From contig JBBRNR010000002.1 of assembly GCA_038230215.1 (NCBI GenBank), positions 310,001 to 374,000 on the forward strand: a stretch of DNA of 64,000 nt, given 5' to 3'. Under the pieces are notes generated by a model, which did no database searches, had not been told where the DNA came from, and worked only from the letters and a program-made list of their open reading frames with translations. Both the position numbers and the translations under genes were made by a program. The DNA is from DASVRZ01 sp038230215. GTDB taxonomy: Bacteria > Verrucomicrobiota > Verrucomicrobiia > Chthoniobacterales > DASVRZ01. Shown here one piece after another: positions 24,569 to 33,732 of this stretch. Within the stretch, counting starts at the first letter, position 1. Each line of letters opens with the position of its first letter.

Positions 24569-25603
24569 TTACTCCGGGAACATGGCTTCGAGCGCGGCTC
24601 CGTAGGCAATGGTTAGATTGCCCATTTCGAGATCAAACGCCTCGACGCGATTTTTGCCAATGGCTGTTTCCACATTTTCAAAGGGGTCCCAAAGCTCGAA
24701 GGGAATGTTTGTCTCGTCGCTTAGCAACTGGAGCACCTGTTCGGATTTGGCTAGTCCACCAGAGATATAAATTTTATTGACCACCTCCTCACGCTGGCCT
24801 TCGATGAAGCCAATGGAACTCCGTAGTTCGCGGGCGATGGCGATGAGTTCCTGATGGGCAATCTCGATCATGCCGGCGTCGCCTTGGTTAAAGAGAAGCA
24901 TGGCGGATTGTGCTTCGATGCCTCCGCCGTTGGTCAGCGCCTCTGTGAGAATTTTACCGCCAAACTCGACGGAGCGCACAAGTAGTAGTTCCCTGCGGCT
25001 GCCGACCATGACGGTGGACTGGCTGTGACCGATATCCACTAACATAAAAGTCTCGTTTTGAAAGACTTCAGGTTTGCAATATTCGAAGGCATTGAAGAGT
25101 GAGATCGGTGCCAGTTGTAGGATACTAACATTGAGATGCAGCTTACGGAAAGACTCGCCCAGCATGGTGACGCGGCTGCGAGGGATGCCACAGACAAGAT
25201 ACTTCAACTGCGCCTTCGGATCGAGCGTTGTGGTGTCGGTTTTTAGAATCTGGTCACAGTCCACCACCATTTCGCTGATGTCCTGGTTCAGCAGGTTGAG
25301 GCCGTTGATGAGGAGGCCGCGGCGCAGCAAATCCGGCGGTGTGGGATATTGATCGATGATTTTCAGGAAGGCGTCGGGAGAGGATGTGGCGACGGCGATG
25401 GCCTTCGTTGGGCCGCCGAGTTCCGCGAGGATGAGTTTAAGATGGTGCACCAGCTCGTCGCTATTTTCCAGCTGTCCGCCAAAGGAGCGCACGGCGAATT
25501 TGTTGACGACCGCACGGTCAGTGCCTCGGCGCTGCAGGGCCACGCCTTTGACGGAGTGGGTGCCAATGTCGATGCCGATACTTGTGGAGTGAGTTTTGGC
25601 CAT
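24569..25603 (-). CDS. pilM: PilM-like actin-fold ATPase of type IV pilus assembly
   Basis: A 344-residue cytoplasmic protein of the FtsA/PilM family. The phosphate-1 loop is GIDIGTHSVKGVAL, the phosphate-2 loop is LVDIGHSQSTVMV, and the adenosine motif is IYISGGLAKS. It binds the N-terminus of PilN on the inner membrane. It is the first gene of the leftward M-N-O-P set and starts 13 bp after the phosphotransferase gene, so all five may be co-transcribed. Confidence 0.85.
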   Translation of the reverse strand: MAKTHSTSIGIDIGTHSVKGVALQRRGTDRAVVNKFAVRSFGGQLENSDELVHHLKLILAELGGPTKAIAVATSSPDAFLKIIDQYPTPPDLLRRGLLINGLNLLNQDISEMVVDCDQILKTDTTTLDPKAQLKYLVCGIPRSRVTMLGESFRKLHLNVSILQLAPISLFNAFEYCKPEVFQNETFMLVDIGHSQSTVMVGSRRELLLVRSVEFGGKILTEALTNGGGIEAQSAMLLFNQGDAGMIEIAHQELIAIARELRSSIGFIEGQREEVVNKIYISGGLAKSEQVLQLLSDETNIPFELWDPFENVETAIGKNRVEAFDLEMGNLTIAYGAALEAMFPE

Positions 25604-25616
25604 GATGAGGTGGGAG

Positions 25617-26780
25617 CTAAATAAACATGTTTTTCTGCCTGCTTAGCCAGAGATAAAGATCAATCTCCTGTCCGCATTTGGTCAGCAGTTCAATGGGATT
25701 TTCCTGTCCGGCGCTGGTTGCGACACTGACGAGAAAGATACGCAGGATTTCCGAGGGGAGTCGTTCCCTTTCATCGTGAGTGAGAGGCAAATGGGTGGTT
25801 TCATCGTATAGATCGACCCAGAGTCTGAGATTTTGCCACGCCTGCTTCGGGACAAGTTCGACCACCGCGCCATGTACACGGGTGAGATGTGTGATGACGC
25901 TCTGCATGGCATACGCAATATCAAAAATGCGTTCCCGCTCCTGCATGAAATCGTAGTCCACCACGGCGGCGATTTGGTCGGCCTTGTAGAGCAGATTCCA
26001 GAAATGATAGTCGCCATGCACGGTAAGCCAGGGAAGATTACCGACCATGCGGTCATAGTTTTCCGCCATTGGCTCGAGGGCTTCACGGGCGCGGGTCAAA
26101 ACGGATTGCGCTCCTGCGGTGCCGGTGTCGCGTTCGGCGTATTGGGCGACCACATAAAAGCCCTCGTCGATCAGTGCCATGCAATGTGCAGGCCCGATGT
26201 CGTTGCGCATTTCCGGAGGCACCGGCGTGCGTCGGCGCGAGGCCTGGTCCAGACAACGATGCAAGTCGCCCAGCATACTCGCGGCGGAATTCATCCGCTG
26301 CCAGTCGCGATGGCTGCCTGTGTCGTGAGGCACGAAGCGATGGATCTCGACCAGACGCTCGCCCCAGAGAGTCCAAGTCTTGCCGTTGCGTTTTCGCATG
26401 ATCTCGGGCACTGGAAAACCCTGCTCGATCATGTCGTTGATCATGCCGTGGAGATATTCCACCCGCTCGATGTATTCTTCGCCGTGGCGGGCTCGCAGGA
26501 GAAACGTTCCCTGCCCGGTGCGGAACGGATCGGTCGTGTTGCATTGCGTCTGCGTGGGCACATCCATCTGGATCATGCGACCCAGATCAAAATCATCGAC
26601 GAGCTTTTGTAGTTGGGACCAGCTGAGCTGCACCGATGTGCGGGCATGACTGCGAAAATTAGCGTCGAGTCGGATCGTGTTCAAAAAGTTTTCGTTGTCC
26701 TGAATCAGATTAGCGGCCTGAGCACGGCGGCGGGCTTTTTTGCCCTGACTCTCCTGACTGATGTGTGTGGTGCCCGACAT
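25617..26780 (-). CDS. APH/HSK2-type phosphotransferase
   Basis: A 387-residue protein of the aminoglycoside phosphotransferase/choline kinase fold. The catalytic loop is TVHGDYHFWNLLY (H-G-D-x-H-x-x-N) and the metal-binding motif is AAVVDYDFMQ. The N-terminal lobe is degenerate: FLLRARHGEEYIERVEYLHGMI holds the nucleotide strand. The natural substrate may be a sugar, amino sugar or amino alcohol; resistance is not implied. The frame extends to a TTG at 26813, but ATG 26778-26780 is the more likely start. It lies directly upstream of pilM in the same direction, an unusual companion. Confidence 0.7.
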   Translation of the reverse strand: MSGTTHISQESQGKKARRRAQAANLIQDNENFLNTIRLDANFRSHARTSVQLSWSQLQKLVDDFDLGRMIQMDVPTQTQCNTTDPFRTGQGTFLLRARHGEEYIERVEYLHGMINDMIEQGFPVPEIMRKRNGKTWTLWGERLVEIHRFVPHDTGSHRDWQRMNSAASMLGDLHRCLDQASRRRTPVPPEMRNDIGPAHCMALIDEGFYVVAQYAERDTGTAGAQSVLTRAREALEPMAENYDRMVGNLPWLTVHGDYHFWNLLYKADQIAAVVDYDFMQERERIFDIAYAMQSVITHLTRVHGAVVELVPKQAWQNLRLWVDLYDETTHLPLTHDERERLPSEILRIFLVSVATSAGQENPIELLTKCGQEIDLYLWLSRQKNMFI

Positions 26781-26912
26781 ATCGCTCAAACTAGAATCAA
26801 GCTGCTGTCGCAACCACTTCGCCCGTGCATAAACGGGAGGTTGGCTGCGGCGAAATCATGGGTTGGAAAGTCATTTTGCAATCTGGGAGCCGGAATGTAG
26901 GATTCGCGACTC

Positions 26913-27635
26913 ATGAATAGTCTAAGCACACAGGATGCCAGCAAGTCTCCCATTTTCAGTTACACCGCGGCGTTCGTGGTTTTCATGCTCTTTCTAGCGC
27001 TCGTTCCGGTGGTGGAAAAGCTGCTCCCTACGACGGGCAATCCGTGGTTTGCGAGAGCCGAGTTTCTCGTATATCCGATGCAGACGATTATTTGTGGGGC
27101 TCTACTGCTTTACGTGGGCCGCCGGGTGGAATTTCGCGGAATTGCATATCTATCTGTCACATTTGCGCTGGGCTTTTTCGTTTTTGCGATGTGGACCTCC
27201 CCACAATTTTTCCACTGGTCACCACCACGCACAGACGGATTTAACCCCGATGTGTTTCCCCCTGGTTCGACGTCGTATTGGTTGACGGTTATTTTGCGGT
27301 TTCTGCGCCTGGTCATCGTGGTGCCGTTTCTGGAGGAGATTTTTTGGCGTGGATTTCTCATGCGGTATGTGATCAACGAGAGGTTTGAGACGGTGCCCTT
27401 TGGAAAATATGAGCCCCGGTCTTTTTGGATTACGGTGATCGCATTTGCCCTCGCTCACTACGGCAACCACATACTGCCGGGCCAGGATTTCTATGCAGCT
27501 CTGCTCACCGGCGTTATTTACAATGCTGTGGCCTGCCTCACCAAAAGCCTCGGCGCCTGTGTTTTCGTCCATGCGGTGACAAATCTTTTTCTCGGGCTGT
27601 ATATCATGTTCACAAAGCAATGGGGCTTCTGGTAG
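26913..27635 (+). CDS. CAAX-protease-related membrane protein (CPBP family)
   Basis: A 240-residue membrane protein with about seven helices. The CPBP/ABI motifs are present: PFLEEIFWRGFLMRY (paired Glu and Arg), a later ALAHYGNH segment with the His, and a last N-x-x-x-A block (IYNAVACLTKSLGACVFVHAVTN). Its length and motif spacing match the CAAX prenyl protease-related group often found with exosortase. These are glutamate-type intramembrane proteases. No exosortase gene is seen here. A tiny membrane gene follows after 10 bp. Confidence 0.8.
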   Translation: MNSLSTQDASKSPIFSYTAAFVVFMLFLALVPVVEKLLPTTGNPWFARAEFLVYPMQTIICGALLLYVGRRVEFRGIAYLSVTFALGFFVFAMWTSPQFFHWSPPRTDGFNPDVFPPGSTSYWLTVILRFLRLVIVVPFLEEIFWRGFLMRYVINERFETVPFGKYEPRSFWITVIAFALAHYGNHILPGQDFYAALLTGVIYNAVACLTKSLGACVFVHAVTNLFLGLYIMFTKQWGFW

Positions 27636-27645
27636 CCTGCCACTT

Positions 27646-27810
27646 ATGGAATCTTCGTTTCTCCAGAAGCTCGTCTTTGCCGTTGTCTTCGCTGCGATCA
27701 CCGCCGGCATCATCCAAGCCGCGCGCCACATGGGATCGAGTGTGCAGGAATCCATGGATGCCGACACGCTGAAGGCCCGTACTCCCAAACCCACGCCGCG
27801 CCGTTTTTAA
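27646..27810 (+). CDS. Small single-pass membrane protein
   Basis: A 54-residue frame: MESSFLQKLVFAVVFAAITA begins it, giving one membrane helix, followed by a polar tail ending KARTPKPTPRRF. It lies 10 bp after the CAAX-like protease stop and 12 bp before nadE, in the same direction, so it is likely translated as part of the same transcript. I do not recognise a family. The basic tail would face the cytoplasm if the helix inserts as a signal anchor with the N-terminus outside. Confidence 0.55.
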   Translation: MESSFLQKLVFAVVFAAITAGIIQAARHMGSSVQESMDADTLKARTPKPTPRRF

Positions 27811-27822
27811 TAGCCGTCTCCC

Positions 27823-29451
27823 ATGAAAATCGGACTGGTGCAGATGAATCCGACGGTGGGCGATTTTACGGGCAACACCGCATTCATCTCCGCGGCTTAT
27901 GAAAAATTGGTCGCTGAGGGCGCGGAACTCGTCATCACACCAGAACTCGCGATTCCCGGCTATCCGCCACAGGATTTGATTTTTAAATCGCAATTCGTCC
28001 CGCTCAATCTCGAAGCGCTCCATCAACTGGCCAGGGTCGTCGGTGACGTTCCCCTGCTCGTCGGCTATCTGGAGTTTAATGAAAAGCTCTCCGGCCGCCC
28101 ATTTCGCAACGCGGCCGCGCTGCTCCGCCGAGGCAAAATTACCGATCGTTTCTTCAAAACGCTGCTGCCGACTTACGATGTGTTCAACGAGAGCCGCTAT
28201 TTCGAGCCCTCCACGGGCCTGAACCTTTTCAACATTGGCAACGCCAAAATCGGCGTCACGATCTGCGAGGACATCTGGACAGAGGAATATCTCAGCCGCA
28301 ATCTCTACGACCATGATCCAGTCGAGAAACTGGTCGCTGCGGGTGCCAGCGTAATCGTCAATCTCAGTGCGTCGCCTTTCCAGATAGGAAAGCCAGCGAT
28401 CCGGCAGCAGATGATTTCCGCGCTAGCCCGGCAGCACCGCATCCCTTTTTTTTACTGCAATGCCGTCGGCGGAAACGACCAGCTCATTTTCGACGGCAAC
28501 TCTCTCGTCATTAATCATCATGGAGACATTCTCGCTCAATTTCCCGCCTTCGTGGATCAATGCGCCGTTGTGGCCACCGACGCTCCGAGTCTGCCGCTGC
28601 AAACGGTTTCCGAGGCCGAGGAAATCCACGGAGCACTCGCAATCGGCGTCCGCGATTATTTTAGAAAAACCGGCTTTCACACCGCGATCCTGGGACTGAG
28701 TGGCGGGATTGATTCCGCAGTTGTAGCCGCGATTGCTGTGGCCGCTCTCGGAGCGGAAAATGTTACTGGAGTCGCCATGCCCAGCCAGTTTTCGTCCCAA
28801 GGCAGCCTCGACGACGCCTACGCTCTGGCCAAAAACCTCGGAATCAAATGTCTAACACTGCCAATTCAGGCTGAGTTCGAAGCCATACGAATGCAACTCG
28901 CCTCTGTTTTCGAGGGGCTCGCTGAGGACACGACCGAGGAAAACATCCAGTCCCGGCTCCGCGGCGTCACCCTGATGGCGCTCTCTAACAAGTTTGGCCA
29001 TCTCGTCCTCAGCACCGGCAATAAAAGCGAACTCGCCGTCGGCTATTGCACACTTTACGGCGATATGTGCGGCGGTCTGGCCGTGATCAGCGACGTGCCG
29101 AAAATGAAGGTTTACGAACTCGCCCGCTGGATCAATCGCGCCCGGGAAATCATTCCCTACAATACCATTTCCAAGGCGCCCAGCGCCGAGTTGCGCCCTA
29201 ATCAGACGGATCAAGACTCGCTGCCGCCGTATGAGATTCTCGACGAGATTCTTTCCCTCTACGTGGAAAGCAAACTCGGCATCCGCGATATTATTGCCCG
29301 TGGTTTCGACGAAAAAACCGTTCGCTGGATCGTTCGCAAAATCGACCTAAACGAATACAAACGCGCGCAGGCCGCGCCCGGTCTCAAAGTCACCAGCACC
29401 GCCTTCGGAATGGGTCGCCGTATGCCTATCGCCCAGAGTTTCACTGAATAA
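27823..29451 (+). CDS. nadE: Glutamine-dependent NAD+ synthetase
   Basis: A 542-residue two-domain enzyme making NAD from deamido-NAD, ATP and glutamine. The N-terminal nitrilase-type amidase has the triad E41 (TPELAIPGYPPQDL), K112 (FKTLLPTYDV) and C148 (VTICEDIW). The C-terminal NAD synthetase has the P-loop SGGIDS at 293-298 and later STGNKSELAVGYCTLYGD. Both halves are intact, so ammonia comes from glutamine. The prenyl synthase gene follows after 2 bp. Confidence 0.95.
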   Translation: MKIGLVQMNPTVGDFTGNTAFISAAYEKLVAEGAELVITPELAIPGYPPQDLIFKSQFVPLNLEALHQLARVVGDVPLLVGYLEFNEKLSGRPFRNAAALLRRGKITDRFFKTLLPTYDVFNESRYFEPSTGLNLFNIGNAKIGVTICEDIWTEEYLSRNLYDHDPVEKLVAAGASVIVNLSASPFQIGKPAIRQQMISALARQHRIPFFYCNAVGGNDQLIFDGNSLVINHHGDILAQFPAFVDQCAVVATDAPSLPLQTVSEAEEIHGALAIGVRDYFRKTGFHTAILGLSGGIDSAVVAAIAVAALGAENVTGVAMPSQFSSQGSLDDAYALAKNLGIKCLTLPIQAEFEAIRMQLASVFEGLAEDTTEENIQSRLRGVTLMALSNKFGHLVLSTGNKSELAVGYCTLYGDMCGGLAVISDVPKMKVYELARWINRAREIIPYNTISKAPSAELRPNQTDQDSLPPYEILDEILSLYVESKLGIRDIIARGFDEKTVRWIVRKIDLNEYKRAQAAPGLKVTSTAFGMGRRMPIAQSFTE

Positions 29452-29453
29452 TC

Positions 29454-30332
29454 ATGCTCTCCGCCTATCTCAAATCGACCCAACGCGCCGTGGACGCCGC
29501 GTTAAAAGTCTATCTTCCCCCAGCCAACACCAAACCAGCCACCATTCATCAGGCCATGCGCTACAGCATTTTTGCTGGTGGAAAACGGCTTCGTCCGATC
29601 CTCTGCATCGCCGCCGCCGAGACCTGTGGCGGTCGCCTCGAAAACGCTTTACCCGCCGCCTGCGCCGTGGAAATGGTTCACACTTATTCATTGATTCACG
29701 ATGATCTCCCGGCGATGGACAATGACGATTTTCGCCGTGGAAAACCGACGAATCACAAGGTTTATGGCGAGGCTATCGCCATTCTGGCGGGCGACGCGCT
29801 GCTGACACTGGCCTTTGAAGTGCTCGCCGCTGCCGCTCCAACGCGACGTTTCTCCATTGCGGATCAAATCCGTGAACTCGCCCAAGCCAGTGGAAGTCGC
29901 GCCCTGATCGCCGGGCAAGTCGCCGATCTGGAAGCCGAGGGAAAGAAAATCACCTTGGCCCAGTTGCGTTACATTCACGGCGCCAAAACGGCCGCTCTCC
30001 TCACAAGTAGCATACGACTGGGAGCCATCAGCGCCAACGCCTCTCACACAGAACTGGCCGCGCTAACCCTATTTGCCGAAAATCTCGGGCTCGCCTTTCA
30101 AGTCATCGACGATATTCTCGACGTCACTCAGACCAGCGAAAAACTTGGCAAAAGCGCTGGCAAAGATATCACCGCCCAGAAAGCCACTTACCCAGCAATT
30201 CTAGGTTTGGAAAAATCACGCAAAGAAGCCCATCGCCTGACGGATAGTTCCCTGGCCGCCCTGGAGCCGTTCGGTCAAAAAGCAGACCGCTTGCGCACTC
30301 TCGCCAGCCATCTGCTCCAGCGCGACTACTAA
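29454..30332 (+). CDS. ispA: Polyprenyl (farnesyl/geranylgeranyl) diphosphate synthase
   Basis: A 292-residue trans-prenyltransferase that condenses isopentenyl diphosphate with allylic diphosphates. The first Asp-rich motif is DDLPAMDNDD at 83-92 with two residues between the Asp pairs, and the second is DDILD at 219-223. GGKRLRP binds the diphosphate. Length and motif type fit farnesyl or geranylgeranyl products. It is coupled to nadE by a 2-bp gap and converges on the exopolysaccharide gene. Confidence 0.85.
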   Translation: MLSAYLKSTQRAVDAALKVYLPPANTKPATIHQAMRYSIFAGGKRLRPILCIAAAETCGGRLENALPAACAVEMVHTYSLIHDDLPAMDNDDFRRGKPTNHKVYGEAIAILAGDALLTLAFEVLAAAAPTRRFSIADQIRELAQASGSRALIAGQVADLEAEGKKITLAQLRYIHGAKTAALLTSSIRLGAISANASHTELAALTLFAENLGLAFQVIDDILDVTQTSEKLGKSAGKDITAQKATYPAILGLEKSRKEAHRLTDSSLAALEPFGQKADRLRTLASHLLQRDY

Positions 30333-30373
30333 CACATCGCGCCAGAATCGAATGGAACTCGTCAGCAGCCGAA

Positions 30374-31900
30374 TTAGGCCGCGTTTTTGTTGCCGATAAA
30401 CGTCTTCAGCATGATCTGGAAATCGAACAGCGGATTCCAGTTTTCCAGATAATACAGATCGCAGTTAATGCGCTCCCGCAGGTCGGTGTCGCCGCGCAGA
30501 CCGAGCACTTGGGCCCAACCCGTGATGCCTGGCTTAACGCTGTGGCGAGCGTTGTAATGCGGGATTTCCTCCTTGAAATTCTGGATCAATTCCGGGCGCT
30601 CGGGTCGAGGTCCGACGAGGCTCATTTCACCGATCAGCACGTTCCAGAACTGTGGAACTTCGTCGATGTTCCAGCGGCGCATGAAGGAGCCGATCTTGAG
30701 TCGGCGAGGATCGTTTTTCGTACTCCAGCCGGGTTTTTGTCCGACTTCTGCATCCAGGCGCATGCTGCGAATCTTGAGAATGTCGAAGATCGCGCCGTTG
30801 CGGCCCAGTCGTTTCTGACGATAGAAAATCGGCCCTGGCGATTCACGATAAACTATCAATCCGAAAATCGCGATGAGTGGCGCAGAAAGGATCAGTCCTA
30901 CGATGGCTCCGAACACGTCTAGAGAGCGTTTGAAGATGGCGTTGCCAAATTTGTCGAGCGCCAGTTGGGACACTCCGAGAACAGGAATGCCGCTGACGGT
31001 TTCCAGCCGCAATCCGGAGACCAGAATCTGGAAATACGATGGGATGATTTTGAATTGGACCATCTCTTTCTCACAAAGATTCGCGAGGCCGATAATCTCA
31101 TCTTTCACGCAATCGACGTCGGACATGATGACCATGTCCACCATGTGCTCATGAATCAAAGAGGATAGCTGTTCCACTTTACCCAGAGTGGGCACGTCGT
31201 CGGGCATGGTCTCACAATGGCGGGCATGAGAGGAAGTCACGCAGCCTACGAAATGGTAGGCAGAGTGAGGAATATTGGCGAAGGAATCGACGATCTTTGC
31301 CGTTTGCTCATTCCATCCCACAAAAATGATGCGCTGGCGGAGGTTTTCCACGACGCCCGTTTTTAAAATCAATCGATGGAACAAGGCATGCGTCAGAAAC
31401 AACACCCCGAATATAACTCCACCCGCGAGAAGACCGTACATCCGGGAGATGGGCGGCTGGGCATTGATGAGGAGCGTGGCGCTGAGGAAGCCTACCGTCC
31501 AAAAGAACGTTCCCTTTGCGAGAATGGTGACGAGATGTTTGAAGCGCAGTAGGAGATTACGCTCGTAGAATTTGAGGTGGGCCAGCAGCAGAACCATTGT
31601 GAAGGTTCCGAAGGCGAAATAATTGACGTATTGGCCGAAAGCCATTTCACCAGCAACACCCATGTGCCGCAGTGGAGAATGGAACCGGAGAAAGAAGGCT
31701 CCGATCATCGCCGCGAGGATGACGACGGAATCAATCACCAGGGTCAGGGCAACGAGGTGTTCTTGAATCCGTGGATCGATGCGGCGGGTTTTACGACGGT
31801 AGCTCGTGCCGACCATTGGGCGGCGGAAAATACTTGAGGCATCTGCCAGTGAGGTTTTTAACAACGCTCCCTGATCTTGGTAAGTGATATCTGCTTCCAT
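30374..31900 (-). CDS. Undecaprenyl-phosphate sugar phosphotransferase (exopolysaccharide initiation)
   Basis: A 508-residue polyisoprenyl-phosphate hexose-1-phosphate transferase. The N-terminal half has four membrane helices and a CoA-binding-like Rossmann region (RIIFVGWNEQTAKIVDSF). A further helix precedes the catalytic domain, which has KRSLDVFGAIVGLIL, ESPGPIFYRQKRLGRNG, KIRSM, and the C-terminal block MSLVGPRPERPELI and KPGITGWAQVLG. It attaches the first sugar phosphate to the lipid carrier. No other exopolysaccharide genes adjoin it. A 530-bp spacer lies upstream. Confidence 0.9.
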   Translation of the reverse strand: MEADITYQDQGALLKTSLADASSIFRRPMVGTSYRRKTRRIDPRIQEHLVALTLVIDSVVILAAMIGAFFLRFHSPLRHMGVAGEMAFGQYVNYFAFGTFTMVLLLAHLKFYERNLLLRFKHLVTILAKGTFFWTVGFLSATLLINAQPPISRMYGLLAGGVIFGVLFLTHALFHRLILKTGVVENLRQRIIFVGWNEQTAKIVDSFANIPHSAYHFVGCVTSSHARHCETMPDDVPTLGKVEQLSSLIHEHMVDMVIMSDVDCVKDEIIGLANLCEKEMVQFKIIPSYFQILVSGLRLETVSGIPVLGVSQLALDKFGNAIFKRSLDVFGAIVGLILSAPLIAIFGLIVYRESPGPIFYRQKRLGRNGAIFDILKIRSMRLDAEVGQKPGWSTKNDPRRLKIGSFMRRWNIDEVPQFWNVLIGEMSLVGPRPERPELIQNFKEEIPHYNARHSVKPGITGWAQVLGLRGDTDLRERINCDLYYLENWNPLFDFQIMLKTFIGNKNAA

Positions 31901-32433
31901 GTTTTTTAATTGCTCGAGTTGCGATGCACCGGGGTGAATTCTGGGAAGGATCGTCGAGCATCACACCACTTTTTGTGCCATAATGCAAGACTCGTCTTAA
32001 ATTTATAAAATTATTTATCGGTGTAGGCGATATGTAGGCTCATTAGATTTTGCTCCCGGGCCATTGATAAACACTTAAATTCCCTCTGCAAGAAAGGAAT
32101 TTACGACCCAAAAGTCAGTCTGAATCAAGCATCAAAAGACTTTCCTAGATCCTGGAAATTGGCCGCAACATTGATTAGCTCCTCTCTCTATTATGAGAGA
32201 AATCCTTCGCAGAACTGAGAATGCGATCCAAGATTATGAAATATGAGGGGTTTCAGATACAATCCACTCAATCCAGCGATTAAAAAAATGCTTATCAGAT
32301 TTTGAGCTGTGGGTCTAAGTAGTTGCTGACTCGTTTAACAATTTGGGTGTTGAGGTAATCGTTGATGGCTCCCGCTCAATGCCTGATCATTTACATCAAT
32401 TTCCACATGGCTGCCTCTTTTTGACCACAGTGG
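31901..32433. other. AT-rich spacer
   Basis: I see no gene, hairpin array or repeat here. The stretch has lower GC than the genes on either side and no open frame of useful length. It should hold the promoter of the leftward exopolysaccharide gene (right of 31900) and the end of the leftward TauE/SafE gene. Confidence 0.5.
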
Positions 32434-33213
32434 CTAATGCAGCTGCTTATAAAATAAGAATCCTGTGATGCTTAAACCCACAGCACTGATAATTCGACGA
32501 ACCCACAGTTGCGGGAGTTTCTGCGAATAAGTGGAGCCAAAAAGATAGCCAACTAATGCTCCGATCGTCATGACTCCAGCTTTCGGCCAGTCAATTAGGC
32601 CGCCGCAGATGAAGATGATGGCGGCGACCACATTGATCAACGACCCGAGAACGTTTTTCAATGCGTTCATCTTATGTATGTGGGACAGACCCAAGAACCC
32701 AAGCGAGGCCAACATCAGAATGCCAATACCCGCGCCGAAATAGCCTCCGTAAACCGCCACGGAAAATTGCGCTGCGAGCGAGAGAATCAGGAATGTCGAT
32801 GAAATCCGCGGTGTGGACGGACTTTCCATTTGTTGTCTGGCCCGAGTTTTGAAGAGGCTCTGCGCCAGAAAAAGCATCGTCGCAAAAAGCAGCAGAAAAG
32901 GGACGATTCGAGTGAAAGTCGCATCACTGGTGTGGAGCAGCAGCACACTCCCGACACCTCCGCCCACCAAACTTACCGGGATCAGCCGACCAAGCCACGG
33001 CTTGATCTCATCCATGTGTCCACGGTATCCAAAAATGCTCCCAGCCGTGCCGATCACGAGTGCGAGTGTGCTGGTGGCATTGGCGACAATGGCAGGCGTC
33101 CCGAAGAGGAGCAGCACGGGAAATGTTATCATCGTGCCGCCCCCGGCCACGGCATTAATGACACCGGCGGCAAACGCAGCGCCGAGCAGACTCAGAATTT
33201 CCTGAATAGGCAT
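32434..33213 (-). CDS. TauE/SafE-family anion exporter
   Basis: A 259-residue membrane protein with about eight helices and the two-repeat layout of the TauE/SafE family: GVINAVAGGGTMITFPVLLLFG in the first half and YGGYFGAGIGILMLASLGFLG in the second. Members move sulfite, sulfoacetate or similar organosulfur anions; the cargo is not evident. It starts 3 bp after the stop of the upstream membrane-anchored gene, so they share a transcript. Confidence 0.85.
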   Translation of the reverse strand: MPIQEILSLLGAAFAAGVINAVAGGGTMITFPVLLLFGTPAIVANATSTLALVIGTAGSIFGYRGHMDEIKPWLGRLIPVSLVGGGVGSVLLLHTSDATFTRIVPFLLLFATMLFLAQSLFKTRARQQMESPSTPRISSTFLILSLAAQFSVAVYGGYFGAGIGILMLASLGFLGLSHIHKMNALKNVLGSLINVVAAIIFICGGLIDWPKAGVMTIGALVGYLFGSTYSQKLPQLWVRRIISAVGLSITGFLFYKQLH

Positions 33214-33216
33214 GTC

Positions 33217-33723
33217 CTAAAGGCCAGAGTCGCGATTCGGGACATTCAGCCCGGGGTTATCAACTTTCTCTAACCGCCAATCCCATGGAAGTCCGCTCTG
33301 TTTTCGCCAAGTGAAAACCCATGGCGTTGAAAGTCGATTCACTTCGCTAGTGATCCACTCTGTCCCGCCTGTTCCAGTGCCGGAGAGCGTGAGATTCGTG
33401 GTGATCGTTGCTGTTTCCCGCGTGATAACCATCTGACTCCCCTGGCCGCGAATGGTGACGGCGAAAAACTGTCGCAGCACCTCGCGTAGATCACTGAGAG
33501 CGGTCTCACTATTATGCCCGAAGCGATCGGAATAGTTTGTCGCTAATTCGCTTTTCACCCGACTCCAGTTTCGATCTTCCAGAGACGTGAGGAAGTTTTT
33601 CTGATGAAGTTCAATTTGCCGCCGGGGCTGCCAGAGTTTAAAGCAATAAATGGCGATGAAAACGGTCGCGAAAATCATCAGCCGCCGTCCCCAGGCATGA
33701 ACTTTGAATGTGGGCAGTGACAT
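33217..33723 (-). CDS. Membrane-anchored protein of unknown function, possible NTF2-like fold
   Basis: A 168-residue protein with one N-terminal membrane anchor (LMIFATVFIAIYCFKLW at about 15-31) and a soluble domain. The domain starts with helices (FLTSLEDRNWSRVKSEL) and continues with alternating strands (TATITTNLTLSG, WVFTWRKQ), a layout like SnoaL/NTF2-fold proteins. The ATG at 33721-33723 follows a GGGGG ribosome site. The frame is open upstream to 34110, but that part lies over rppH. Its start is only 9 bp from the divergent rppH start. Confidence 0.6.
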   Translation of the reverse strand: MSLPTFKVHAWGRRLMIFATVFIAIYCFKLWQPRRQIELHQKNFLTSLEDRNWSRVKSELATNYSDRFGHNSETALSDLREVLRQFFAVTIRGQGSQMVITRETATITTNLTLSGTGTGGTEWITSEVNRLSTPWVFTWRKQSGLPWDWRLEKVDNPGLNVPNRDSGL

Positions 33724-33732
33724 AAAACCCCC

